Origin: Nitrososphaeria archaeon
GTDB taxonomy: Archaea; Thermoproteota; Nitrososphaeria; Nitrososphaerales; JANXEG01
Reading direction: 5' to 3'
NCBI GenBank assembly: GCA_029775915.1
Contig: JARVKA010000002.1
Span: forward strand, 124,001-188,000
DNA: 64,000 nucleotides
Within the stretch, counting starts at the first letter, position 1. Each line of letters opens with the position of its first letter. The position numbers and the translations under genes are program-made. Shown piece by piece: positions 9,155 through 18,131 of this stretch. The notes beneath the pieces are model-generated. The model saw only the letters and a list, made by a program, of their open reading frames with translations, was not told where the DNA came from and made no database searches.

Positions 9155-10347
9155 TTATATCCATCCACGAACATTCATAGTGTCAACAATCCTTCTTGCA
9201 GCTAAAGCGTAAGCCGCATTTCTAAGAGAAGTTTTATGGGAATTTGAGAATGATAAAACATCCTCAAAAGCTTTCATTAATGTTTTCTCAACATCATTAA
9301 GTGTTTCTTTCTCTGTAATTAATAAACCAGCCTTACCCACTCTCCATTCTTCATAACTTGCAACAACACCGCCAGCATTTGCAAGTATATCGGGAACAAC
9401 ATACACCCCTTTATTGTAGAGAATGCTATGGGCTTCTTTAGAGAGTGGTGCATTAGCACCTTCAACGATCAACTTAGCTTTTACTGAAGCCACATTACTT
9501 TCAGTTATAACATTTTCCACCGCAGCTGGTATTAAAATATCAACATTTAAAGAGAGAAGTTCTTCATTGCTTATTGATGAACCATTAAACCCTTTAACCG
9601 TTTTTTCTGGGAGTAATATTTTGAGAGTGAGTTTAAGTCCAATCCATTTGGAGCAAATGTACCACCATGTATATCAGAAACTGCTATGATTTTTGCACCA
9701 ACTTCATAGAGATTTTTAAAAGCCCAAAAGCCAACATTACCAAAGCCTTGAATCGCTATAGTTGTATCTTTTATATCCTTATTCAAAATCTCCTTCGTCG
9801 CTTTTCAGTAATCTTCGCCACACCATAACCAGTTGCTTGCAATCTTCCGGGTATTCCACCTATACCAATTGGCTTTCCAGTTACAGACTCTCTTATATGA
9901 GTTTCGCCAAATATAGTTGCCATCTCTCTAGGACTTGTGCCTAAATCCGGATCTGCAACATAAGCACCTGAAATGAACTCATTTCTAACTTTATGAACAA
10001 ACTCACGTACAATTATGCTTTTCTCCAATTGAGAAAGATCATAACTCGCTTTAATCCCAGCTTTAGCACCTCCAAAAGGCAAGTCCATAAGAGCACACTT
10101 ATAACTCATAATTTCTGCAAGTTGAATTACATCATTGAGATTAACATCGGAGCTGATTCTTAACCCACCTTTTGAGGGCGACCCTCTTACAGTGCAATGA
10201 TAAACGAGAAAAGCATCAATACCTTGGACCTTTGCTTGGCAAGTTTACATGGAATTTGACTTTAATTACAACTTCAGGCTCCTTTAAGAGCTCAAGGGCT
10301 GCAGGCTCTAAAGATGCAAGATTAGCTATATTTGAGTCAATTATCAT
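9155..10347 (-). pseudogene. gdhA: Glutamate dehydrogenase, broken by three single-base indels
   Basis: Together the fragments read as an NAD(P)-dependent glutamate dehydrogenase that interconverts glutamate with 2-oxoglutarate and ammonia. Recognisable parts are SPSKGGLRISSDVNL, the catalytic-lysine segment MDLPFGGAKAGIK, the dinucleotide motif IQGFGNVG, LIPAAVENVI and VEGANAP. The reading frame changes three times, each time in an A-run on the coding strand: an extra A at 10231-10233, a missing A at 9802-9805 (TEKA is disrupted) and a missing A at 9601-9606. The longest uninterrupted piece is about 150 codons. The full reading would be about 397 residues, close to the family length. Other genes in this window with similar A-runs stay in frame, which favours true decay. 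Confidence 0.88.
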
Positions 10348-10746
10348 TTACACTAATTATTAAATCAAATCCTCTATTTGTGTATTTTAAGCAAAAAAAG
10401 GATGATTAAATTCTAATTTTTACGAGGGTATTCCATCTTAATAGGCTTAAGCATCTTCAAAACTACAATTATGGTTTAATGTGTTAATATTTATCCCATT
10501 TATGGATGTTACAGAGCTAATAAATTTTAAAAAATTTAAAGTAAATGCAATTTTAGCTTCACATAAAATAAACTTTTAAACACTGTAGCTTTAAGATTAT
10601 TTCTTTTATAAACTCACACCATACAATTAAAGAAGTTCAAAGAGATAAGGCGAATTTGAGATTTTTAAAATTCCATATTATAGAGTAAAAATTAGATGTA
10701 ATTGGAAGTAGCTAAATACTCCATATGTTGTTAAATTATACTTGGT
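10348..10746. other. AT-rich intergenic stretch, nothing recognised
   Basis: About 400 nt between the start of the decayed gdhA and the next gene. Only very short open frames occur and I see no tRNA-like fold or strong repeat. It must hold the gdhA-side promoter and the promoter of the YjbQ gene. Confidence 0.4.
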
Positions 10747-11166
10747 ATGGCAGTAATTACAAAATATTTGAATTTGAATACGAGTGGAGAAGAGGATATA
10801 ATTGATATTACAAATGATGTATCAAAATGTGTGAGTGATAGTGGTATTAAGAATGGCATAGTAACGGTATTTGTTCCAGGCTCCACAGGAGCTTTAACCA
10901 CTATTGAGTATGAATCGGGCCTTCTTCAAGACTTTCCACACATGTTAAATCGTATCGCTCCTAAAGATATACCTTATGAACATGATAAAAAATGGGGGGA
11001 TAAAAATGGCCATTCGCATGTAAGAGCATCACTCATAGGTCCAAGTTTAACCATACCCTTTATTAATGGCCAATTATTATTAGGAACATGGCAACAAATA
11101 GTCTTCATCGAATTGGATATTCGACCAAGATTTAGGAAGATAGTGGTACAAATTATAGGAGAATAA
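10747..11166 (+). CDS. yjbQ: YjbQ/UPF0047 family protein
   Basis: A 139-residue single-domain protein of the UPF0047 (YjbQ) family, for which weak thiamine-phosphate synthase activity has been reported in bacteria; the physiological role is unsettled. Family marks are FVPGSTGALTTIEYE, the histidine-rich stretch NGHSHVRASLIGPS and the end motif LLGTWQQIVFIELDIRPR. The conserved histidines of the HSH segment and the glutamate of TTIEYE are intact. It stands alone with flanking AT-rich spacers. Confidence 0.9.
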   Translation: MAVITKYLNLNTSGEEDIIDITNDVSKCVSDSGIKNGIVTVFVPGSTGALTTIEYESGLLQDFPHMLNRIAPKDIPYEHDKKWGDKNGHSHVRASLIGPSLTIPFINGQLLLGTWQQIVFIELDIRPRFRKIVVQIIGE

Positions 11167-11352
11167 ATTGAAGATTTAATTATTACAAAATACTAAAATC
11201 TTGAATTCTTAAGCAATCCATAAGTAAAAATACGTTAATGTGATTTATGAATATTCACAAATGTGATTATTTTAAAGCTTTCAATAAGGTGGAAAATAAA
11301 TGCACATATTTTATTAATATTCTTAAATTAGTGATTTGCCGAATCTCTGAAT

Positions 11353-12108
11353 CTAACCCTCTACTCTCGGAGCTAAGTAAAAGTGTATTCTTCCACCGTA
11401 TTCAGTCAATTTAAATTCTAATCTTAAAGGCATTTTGCTTGAATATTCACATTGTAATGTTTCTGAGATTGAGCTTAAAGCTTTAGTAATATTCAACAAG
11501 TAATCTATACTATATGTAGCTTTACTCTCCTCCTTCACCTCCAATTCCAAAATATCCTTACTACCTTTCTCTAAAGTTATTTGAGCAGTTCCTTTATCAC
11601 TTTTACCAGAGAATACAATTCCTTTCTCAGATGTTTCAAGCGTTACATGATCAGCTATAATTGAGATATCATTAAGAATCTTCTCAAAAACCCCTTCATT
11701 CATTATAATTCTTGTATTAAATGAGAGTTTTGGTAAAGGTGTTGGGCCATAAGAACTTTCAATCAAATGAATTTTAAACTCTCTTTTATAACCGTTGGAG
11801 AGCTTTAAAATTAAAGCTTCACTATCCATTGCATTTATTTCTACGCTATCTTTTGAATCAGCCCTTTTAATCAATTTGGCAAAATCATCAACCCTTACTG
11901 CAAATCTGAATTCTTTATCACAATTATACTTCTCGAAAGCTGAATTTGGCCAAGTTAAATCAATGAGAGCTACATGTGAAGGATCCATAGCTCTAAAAGT
12001 GATACCATCTGGAGTAGCTTCAAAGCAAGCCTCATCCACAAGTGTAGAGATTGCTACTATAACAGCTTTCCATTCAGTTGGTGTGGATGTTTTAGCTATA
12101 AAGACCAT
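11353..12108 (-). CDS. pcn: PCNA, DNA polymerase sliding clamp
   Basis: A toroidal clamp that encircles DNA and tethers polymerase, FEN1, ligase and other PIP-box partners. The 251-residue protein has the duplicated PCNA fold: N-terminal domain with RAMDPSHVALIDLTW, an interdomain connector near residues 115-130, and a C-terminal domain ending FYLAPRVEG. The frame is open to a TTG at 12120, but ATG 12108 has GGTGAT 5-6 nt upstream and is the better start. It begins the run pcn-tfs-rpoL on the minus strand, and only 32 nt separate it from tfs, so cotranscription is likely. Confidence 0.95.
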   Translation of the reverse strand: MVFIAKTSTPTEWKAVIVAISTLVDEACFEATPDGITFRAMDPSHVALIDLTWPNSAFEKYNCDKEFRFAVRVDDFAKLIKRADSKDSVEINAMDSEALILKLSNGYKREFKIHLIESSYGPTPLPKLSFNTRIIMNEGVFEKILNDISIIADHVTLETSEKGIVFSGKSDKGTAQITLEKGSKDILELEVKEESKATYSIDYLLNITKALSSISETLQCEYSSKMPLRLEFKLTEYGGRIHFYLAPRVEG

Positions 12109-12140
12109 TTTAATCACCAATTAATTGATAATAGAGAATA

Positions 12141-12479
12141 TTAAGAGTATTGCCTCCATGTGTATCCACACCGCGTACAACGAAAGAATTGAGTCGGAGG
12201 TTCATCAGCACTTCTCGTTTGAAACATCCACCAATAAGCGGTAGTATTTTTACATTGAGGGCACTCAATGGTCGTTGTGGGCATAGTTTGTAATTTAGCT
12301 TCATGATCATCTACAATCTTTATCAAATTGGTTACAGTAGTTACTGAACTACGTTTTTCCGTAACCTTTTGCTTCGGGAGATAAAATCCACATTTTTCAC
12401 ATACCGAAGCGATTACCGAGCCCCCTTCAAATTTCACTTGTTTAAGCTTGAGTTTAGTACCACATTTAGGACAAAACAT
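12141..12479 (-). CDS. tfs: Transcription factor S (TFIIS-like cleavage factor)
   Basis: Rescues arrested RNA polymerase by stimulating transcript cleavage. The N-terminal zinc ribbon uses CPKC and CEKC (residues 3-6 and 27-30). The C-terminal ribbon has CPQC and CTRC around a loop with the catalytic acidic pair (SADEPP). ATG 12479 is preferred to GTG 12485 because GGTGAG lies 5 nt upstream. The start overlaps the end of rpoL by 14 nt, so the pair is translationally coupled and TFS is made together with a polymerase subunit. Confidence 0.94.
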   Translation of the reverse strand: MFCPKCGTKLKLKQVKFEGGSVIASVCEKCGFYLPKQKVTEKRSSVTTVTNLIKIVDDHEAKLQTMPTTTIECPQCKNTTAYWWMFQTRSADEPPTQFFRCTRCGYTWRQYS

Positions 12480-12768
12480 CTTCACTCACCTTTTCTTTTA
12501 AAGCTTTCTTTATACTATTCAAAAGATCTTCAACATTTTTAATAGCATTTTTCCCACTACTCACAATCACTTCTAAAGGCGGGGTATCTTTTGTTCTTAT
12601 TTTTATTAAAAATTTTCTTGATAAAGGATGAATTTGTGTAAGACCTGCAAAAATTACATCCCTATTTTTAAGAATTTCATAACGGATAATATCAGCTACA
12701 CTATAATCTTCTTCATCAATGTAAAGTTCTAACATATCTTCACTAATAGGTTTAATTTCGATCTTCAT
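12466..12768 (-). CDS. rpoL: RNA polymerase subunit L (Rpo11)
   Basis: A small subunit homologous to eukaryotic Rpb11 that heterodimerises with RpoD to nucleate polymerase assembly. The 100-residue protein shows the family core ADIIRYEILKNRDVIFAGL followed by HPLSRKFLIKIRT, where the histidine-proline turn is conserved. It is first of the rpoL-tfs-pcn run. The upstream gap to pheA is about 100 nt. Confidence 0.93.
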   Translation of the reverse strand: MKIEIKPISEDMLELYIDEEDYSVADIIRYEILKNRDVIFAGLTQIHPLSRKFLIKIRTKDTPPLEVIVSSGKNAIKNVEDLLNSIKKALKEKVSEDVLS

Positions 12769-12871
12769 TCAAAATGAAGATTGAAGATTGATATTAATAA
12801 GACTTTCCTTAATGATCTTTAATATTTGGTTTAAAGATTGAGATTTTATTAATTTCTCCATAACGCATTAT

Positions 12872-13705
12872 TTAATTTGGTTTGGCTTTTGGATACGAAC
12901 CCAAAACCTTAATGAATAGAGTTTGCTCTTTTAATCCCTCAAGACACTCTTTAACTCTTTTCTCACTAAGATGGCCCTCAAAATCTACAAAGAAATTATA
13001 TTCCCATGGCGTTTTTTTAGTTGGCCTAGAAAAGATCATCGTTAAATTTATACCCCTAATTGCAAACTCTCTAAGAGCGTTGTAAAGCGCTCCGGGAATA
13101 TGCTTCGTTGAGAAGATGATGGAAGTTTTATCATTACCTGTAAAAGGAGAATCGTTATGTGAGAGGATTAAAAATCTGGTATAGTTATCTGGACTATCTT
13201 CAATCCCCTTTTTAAGAATACTCATTCCATAAATTTCTGAACTTCTTTCACTCGCTATAGCTGCTGCATTAATTAATCCTTTCTCTTTAATCATCTTCAC
13301 ACTACCCGCTGTATCATATGTGGGAATAACATCACAACTCAAACCGTTAAGGAATTTTTTGCATTGAGCTAAAGCTTGAGGGTGTGAATAAACAACTTTT
13401 ATATCACGAATATCAACATTAGGATGAGCGATTAAGCAATGAATTATTCTTAAATTCAACTCACCAGCTATTTTTAATTTTGTGTCTACCAATAAATCAT
13501 AAGTCTCATTAACGCTACCCTCTATAGAATTCTCTATGGGAACTATTCCATAATCAACCTCATTATTCTCCACTTTTGTAAAAACTTCAGCCATCGTTTT
13601 ACACGCAATCACATTTATCTCATTTCCAAAGAATTTAATAGCAGCTTCCTCACTATAAGCTCCTCTCTCACCTTGAAAAGCGATTAATAACCCCTTATGC
13701 TTCAA
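12872..13705 (-). CDS. pheA: Prephenate dehydratase with ACT domain
   Basis: Converts prephenate to phenylpyruvate in phenylalanine synthesis. The 277-residue monofunctional enzyme has the N-terminal GERGAYSEEAA, the substrate-loop VPIENSIEGSV and the catalytic NYTRF motif near residue 177. The C-terminal ACT domain (about 190-270) has GALYNALREFAIRGINLT; the usual phenylalanine-sensing ESRP is FSRP here, a mild change that might affect feedback inhibition. No other aromatic-pathway gene is nearby. Confidence 0.94.
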   Translation of the reverse strand: MKHKGLLIAFQGERGAYSEEAAIKFFGNEINVIACKTMAEVFTKVENNEVDYGIVPIENSIEGSVNETYDLLVDTKLKIAGELNLRIIHCLIAHPNVDIRDIKVVYSHPQALAQCKKFLNGLSCDVIPTYDTAGSVKMIKEKGLINAAAIASERSSEIYGMSILKKGIEDSPDNYTRFLILSHNDSPFTGNDKTSIIFSTKHIPGALYNALREFAIRGINLTMIFSRPTKKTPWEYNFFVDFEGHLSEKRVKECLEGLKEQTLFIKVLGSYPKAKPN

Positions 13706-13750
13706 AACCCATCCTTTTTAAGCGAATAAAAAAGAAACATATAACACTTA

Positions 13751-14323
13751 CTATAATGAGAATTTAGAAAAATCTATTGCTAACTTTCTTCTTTCAATAA
13801 TTCCACATTCAACACATTTTATATTATTACCAATTTTAACCATTTTACCACCACATACACTACATGTAGCGAATATCACACCATCCTCAGCCCTATCTAT
13901 AGATAAATAAATTATACCATTGTTATTATTCACCACTCTTGCTCTTATTAAATCACCTAATTTACATGGCATAGGTAAATTCTGCTTATCTTTACCAGCT
14001 TTAATAGTCTTAATTATTAACAAACCGGTAAAACCACCATCATTAATCTCGTTATTCAAATAATGGATTCTTACATTAATTATATTGTTTTGAATCGATT
14101 CGACTTGACCTATTATCGTATCACCTGAATTTGGTATTCTCGCTCGTTGCTTGGACTTCACCTCCACCTTTCTACTTCGAAGATTATAAGATGGTATACC
14201 AATAGTTATTGAGCGAATACTACCATTATGAATATATGTCCCTTCACCACCCTCAAATTCTTCTATAACTGCTAACTTTTCACCAGGTAGCGCAAGTTTA
14301 ATGAATTTTTTACTTGATTTCAA
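13751..14323 (-). CDS. csl4: Exosome RNA-binding subunit Csl4
   Basis: A cap subunit of the archaeal RNA exosome that recruits substrates and DnaG. The 190-residue protein has an N-terminal domain (PGEKLAVIEEFEGGEGTY), a central S1 fold (about 60-135) and a C-terminal zinc ribbon with CSVCGGK and CVECG. It starts with TTG 14323, strongly supported by GAGGTGAT just upstream. That site overlaps the stop of dph2, so the two genes are coupled. Gene order L10e-dph2-csl4 links ribosome synthesis, EF2 modification and RNA turnover. Confidence 0.93.
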   Translation of the reverse strand: MKSSKKFIKLALPGEKLAVIEEFEGGEGTYIHNGSIRSITIGIPSYNLRSRKVEVKSKQRARIPNSGDTIIGQVESIQNNIINVRIHYLNNEINDGGFTGLLIIKTIKAGKDKQNLPMPCKLGDLIRARVVNNNNGIIYLSIDRAEDGVIFATCSVCGGKMVKIGNNIKCVECGIIERRKLAIDFSKFSL

Positions 14324-14332
14324 AATATCACC

Positions 14333-15334
14333 TCAAAGCCATGATGGTTTTTTAAGAAAGTCTTGAAACTCACCACCCATGAGAATTTGAATTAAAGATT
14401 CAGCTTGTGGTATAGATAATACAGGTTTATTAAATGTATAACCATCAATGGAGATGCGTGGACAAGCTGTTTGAATAAATGCATCCACCTTTTGTAATTC
14501 AGCTAATCGCTCATTAATTATTTCACGTAAAGCTATTAATTGAACCTTTTTACCCAAATTTTCCAATCTTTTTTTTAAATCAATAGCTTTATTTAATAAC
14601 ATTTGTCCCTCGCGCAAGCCTATTATTATACCTAAGCAATTCGCATCACGTGCTTTATAAATAGCAAGTATTGCTTTTTTCATCTTCTCTGAAATTATTT
14701 GTTGAAGATTTATCACTTCTTGAAAGTAGGGATCGAGCATAAAGATTGGTTTATTGGTTGAAAGCCCTACCCCTATAGCATGAAATGAACTTTGCCCTAA
14801 AAATAAGAATACATCTACCAAATCTTTAATATCATATACCGTGTGAAATTCACAACCTAAAACTTGACCGTCTCTCAATCTACCTTTTCCTTTACCTATT
14901 AAAACTTTAAATCCCGAATCTTCCAAAAAATGCTTAACTTCATTAAGTTTATGCAAATGTTGACTAATAGTGCATAAACCTATTGCAGAATAACCTTTTA
15001 AATAGGGTATGGCTTTTTGCAATACCTCATTAAAAGATATATCATCGTAAGCATCTATGATAATCGTTTTATCACCAATTTTATCCATAGATGAAGTATG
15101 ACCTATATGAAAAATTATATCTGCATTTAACCTTTGAGCATCATGATTAAAAGTATCACAAATACCATAGCAAGGATCGGCTATAAGATAAGCATCTATA
15201 TTATACTTCTCTTGAACCCTCATTAAAATATCTTGAGTTTTAGATAATAATCCACTAGGTGCATTAAAAACCACAACTTTAGGCCTTCTCCTTTCAATTT
15301 CTATAAATATTTTCTCTTCATCAATCCTTAACAT
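14333..15334 (-). CDS. dph2: Diphthamide synthase subunit Dph2
   Basis: A noncanonical radical SAM 4Fe-4S enzyme that transfers the 3-amino-3-carboxypropyl group from SAM to the EF2 histidine, the first step of diphthamide synthesis. The 333-residue protein has three widely spaced cysteines in the expected contexts: ADPCYGICD, VLGCEFHTV and IQTACPRISID. The companion diphthine-ammonia ligase Dph6 is encoded about 9 kb away on the same strand. It lies 17 nt from L10e and 9 nt from csl4, suggesting one operon. Confidence 0.94.
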   Translation of the reverse strand: MLRIDEEKIFIEIERRRPKVVVFNAPSGLLSKTQDILMRVQEKYNIDAYLIADPCYGICDTFNHDAQRLNADIIFHIGHTSSMDKIGDKTIIIDAYDDISFNEVLQKAIPYLKGYSAIGLCTISQHLHKLNEVKHFLEDSGFKVLIGKGKGRLRDGQVLGCEFHTVYDIKDLVDVFLFLGQSSFHAIGVGLSTNKPIFMLDPYFQEVINLQQIISEKMKKAILAIYKARDANCLGIIIGLREGQMLLNKAIDLKKRLENLGKKVQLIALREIINERLAELQKVDAFIQTACPRISIDGYTFNKPVLSIPQAESLIQILMGGEFQDFLKKPSWL

Positions 15335-15351
15335 AAAAAACTCCTTAAAAA

Positions 15352-15870
15352 TTAAGCCGCTTCAACTGTTGGTGCTGTTTTTAAAGGAACCTCCTTTATC
15401 GTAGTTGTTACTGGGAGTTTTGTTGAGGCTGCTTTTAAAGCTTCCTTCGCTCGATTTAAATTCTCTTTCTTTACACTTATTTCAAAGAGAATAGTACCTC
15501 TTGAAACTCGTGCAGCTAAGCCTATAGGCTTACCAAACGCTCTTCTCATCCCTTCTTGCAATCGATCTGCACCCGCTGTTGCTATCATTTTATTCTCTCG
15601 GAGCACTACATGAGGATAAACCTTTACTTGTAAAAAGTAATCCTTCTCGCTTAAATCACTTAACTTTTTATTAATTGCGATTCTTGCAGCTTCTAAAGCG
15701 TTATGCCTTATTTGAACTCTACCATTTGATATTAATTGAAGCTTCACATCGTAATCTTCATTGGGTGAGCCTGAAGAGAATTTTGCTATCTTACTTTGTG
15801 GCGCACCTGCAATAAACTCCTTTCTCGTATAGGGCATTCCACTAGGTATGCGATAATTCCTCCCCTTCAT
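15352..15870 (-). CDS. rpl10e: Ribosomal protein L10e (uL16)
   Basis: A large-subunit protein near the peptidyl transferase centre and tRNA contacts. The 172-residue sequence begins MKGRNYRIPSGMPYTRKEF and includes IRHNALEAARIAINKKL and AGADRLQEGMRRAFGKP, diagnostic for the family. The C-terminal tail rich in Ala, Pro and Thr is slightly longer than the core. It is the likely first gene of the L10e-dph2-csl4 operon, with 270 nt of AT-rich spacer upstream. Confidence 0.96.
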   Translation of the reverse strand: MKGRNYRIPSGMPYTRKEFIAGAPQSKIAKFSSGSPNEDYDVKLQLISNGRVQIRHNALEAARIAINKKLSDLSEKDYFLQVKVYPHVVLRENKMIATAGADRLQEGMRRAFGKPIGLAARVSRGTILFEISVKKENLNRAKEALKAASTKLPVTTTIKEVPLKTAPTVEAA

Positions 15871-16141
15871 GTTTTACCCCTTTTAACAGCAAATTTATAA
15901 ACAAAGCACCCTTAATTAAGGCTTTATACATCGTTTTTTAAATATTTAAAAATCTATACTATAAGTTGAGACAAACAAAAACTTCACATTTATTACAAGA
16001 TATAAATTGATAAAGACTTTTTGCTAAAATAACCCTTAGAATTTTTTACCTAATAAATCACATAAACTTGCAAAACTTCGAAATATTATCGCTAAATTTT
16101 TCACCTATTAGAGTTTCATGTTCTGCATATTTCAAAATAGG

Positions 16142-17094
16142 CTAAAGTTTTCGCATATAATATTTATTTCCTCCATATTCAAGCTCTATGAGTTTATTTT
16201 CCTTTAGAAGTTTCTCAATAACTTTCCAGTCTGCACGTGCCTTCTTTAAAAATTCCACCACCGCTTCTTCTCGCATAGGGTGAACTGCGGTTATGCTTAG
16301 CAAATCTTCTTCAACATCGCCAGTATAAGCAAAAGCATTCCCTTCATATCCAATTAAATATTCTACTTTTTTGCTTCCAAGCTTTTCAGCAAAGATTTGA
16401 AAAGCTGCATTTACAATTGCTTCCTTAGCTGGTTTAACCCATTTTTCAGTAGGCGGTCTTGTTGGTATAGCAACATAAGCCTTATTCAATTTACTCAAAC
16501 TTCCAAGAAAGTTTGATATTTCCATTAATTCGCTTTCATAGTTTATACTATCAATAAGCATTGTCTCACTTACAAGAGTTTTGCTAAAAATTTTTGCAAA
16601 CTTTTTTATACCATCTAAAATTGTATCTAATTTCAAGTCTTTATGCGGCTTGTTTATACGCTTCCATAATTCTTGGCTGATTACATCTACTTTTAATGAA
16701 ACAAAATCTGCAATTAGTAAATCTTCCCTCACCTTATCTTGCCAAAGCAAAGAGGCGTTTGTTATAACCGCTATGGGAAATCCTAAAGGCTTTAAGAGCG
16801 ATATTTCCTTGCCTATGTTAACATCTAAGTAGGCTCTCCATCAGGTACGAAAGTGATATAATCTATTCTTTCACCTCTTAATTTTGCCTCGTTAATTTTT
16901 CTTTTAACTTGCATTAAAATATGTTCTGGTTTATAGAAGGCTTTCCTATTAACGAGCATATGGTTAGTTTTTCCCAATTGGCAGTAAACACATGAGTAAG
17001 AACACGTCTTTGGCAGAACATTATTTATCCCCAAACTCTTTCCTAAACGCCTTGATGGGACAGGTCCAAAAACTAGCGTTTTAATCTTTTGCAA
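16142..17094 (-). pseudogene. Radical SAM protein of the COG0731 type, single frameshift
   Basis: Two frames join into a 317-residue protein. The first 89 codons (from 17094) give VFGPVPSRRLGKSLGIN and the cluster motif CSYSCVYC. They end DGEPT at a TAG. Restoring one T in the short T-run at 16827-16828 turns this into DGEPTLDVNIGKEISLL and continues in frame to a normal end at 16142. The family contains SAM-dependent iron-sulfur enzymes of unsettled function, related to wyosine-type radical SAM proteins. The C-terminal part has an extra helical domain. It may be a recent pseudogene or a sequencing error; the MinD-like remnant next to it favours local decay. Confidence 0.8.
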
Positions 17095-17120
17095 ACAAAA
17101 TCATTCCAAAAATTAATTCT

Positions 17121-17363
17121 TCACAAATTCAACATATTGACTATCTCTTTTATAACATCACATTTTAGAGAGTATTCTATTATTGCTTTTCCATTAATGA
17201 AAGCTTCTGTAATTATTGAATTGAAAAGTATTCTGCCAACAACTTCAATACCATTTTCCTTTATTTCAAAATTTTATTAATATTATCTGCATTTACATCA
17301 TGCGTGTTCACACATACAAAGGGCTTATGTCTCAAAAGTTGTATCACCCTCTTTAAGGCGGAA
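17121..17363 (-). pseudogene. C-terminal remnant of a MinD-superfamily P-loop ATPase
   Basis: About 80 residues can be read with one frameshift near 17243: LKRVIQLLRHKPFVCVNTHD in one frame, then KENGIEVVGRILFNS and ITEAFINGKAIIEY in the other, ending at TGA 17121. This matches the end of COG1149-type MinD ATPases, which are usually fused to ferredoxin domains: the NKxD-like base-recognition region, then IPFD..I.EA...G. The Walker A half is missing, because the sequence abuts the stop of the trmJ-like gene. It is a deletion relic, not a working gene. The neighbouring radical SAM gene is also frameshifted. Confidence 0.65.
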
Positions 17364-18101
17364 TTAATTTAATAGTGTTGAATGAGTGCGATAAGATTTA
17401 ATCGCCAATAATGCTTTGCGTAATAAGCCCATAATGAGATAAACTTCTTTTGGTGTAGGTTGAGCTATACCTAAGATGCGAGTTAAAGATTCTCTTAATA
17501 AGTGCAATTTGTGGTAAGGATAACCTGAAGATTCAGCCAATTTTATTGCATACTCAATCAATCTCATCCTATCTTGTTGAGAAGCAACTTCTCTTCCCAC
17601 ACTACCTATTTTAATCTTAGAAATCTCATATAAGAGTATAGCTAGAGCATGTGCGATATTTAATGTATTGTAATCAGTCCCAGTATTTATACTTACTACC
17701 ATATCACATAACGCTAATTCATCATTCTTTAATCCTGTAGTATCACGGCCCAATAAAACACAAGCTTTGCCATTATAACTTTTTAATCGTTCAGCTAACT
17801 CCTCAGGGGATATTACAATTCTTAAAATATTCAAGTGGCTCTTACCACTTACCGCAGTTGTACCAATTAGTAAATCATACTCTTTCCTCACCTCATCTAA
17901 ACTCTTAACTTGAGCATTTTTGAGAATATTTAAACCATAAGATGCGAATTTTATCGCTTCATTTAACCCAACCTTCGGATTGATTAAAATCAAATTATTT
18001 ACACCAAAGTTTTTCATTACTCTAGCTATATGGCCCAAATTCACTTCATAAATAGGCTCAACTATAGCTACAGCTAAGTTTTCCATCAATAATCTTAACA
18101 T
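17364..18101 (-). CDS. trmJ: TrmJ-like SPOUT RNA 2'-O-methyltransferase
   Basis: A SAM-dependent methyltransferase of the SpoU/TrmH class. Archaeal TrmJ methylates the ribose of tRNA nucleotide 32. Motif 1 is NLGHIARVMKNFGV, motif 2 is CVLLGRDTTGL (usually GxExxGL) and motif 3 is NTGTDYNTLNIAHALAILLY. The 245-residue length fits TrmJ, including the C-terminal helical extension. ATG 18101 has GAGGT 8 nt upstream; ATG 18086 is an alternative. It is divergent from the TGS protein gene. Confidence 0.85.
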   Translation of the reverse strand: MLRLLMENLAVAIVEPIYEVNLGHIARVMKNFGVNNLILINPKVGLNEAIKFASYGLNILKNAQVKSLDEVRKEYDLLIGTTAVSGKSHLNILRIVISPEELAERLKSYNGKACVLLGRDTTGLKNDELALCDMVVSINTGTDYNTLNIAHALAILLYEISKIKIGSVGREVASQQDRMRLIEYAIKLAESSGYPYHKLHLLRESLTRILGIAQPTPKEVYLIMGLLRKALLAIKSYRTHSTLLN

Positions 18102-18131
18102 TTTTACGACCTCATAAGATTATCTATATTG

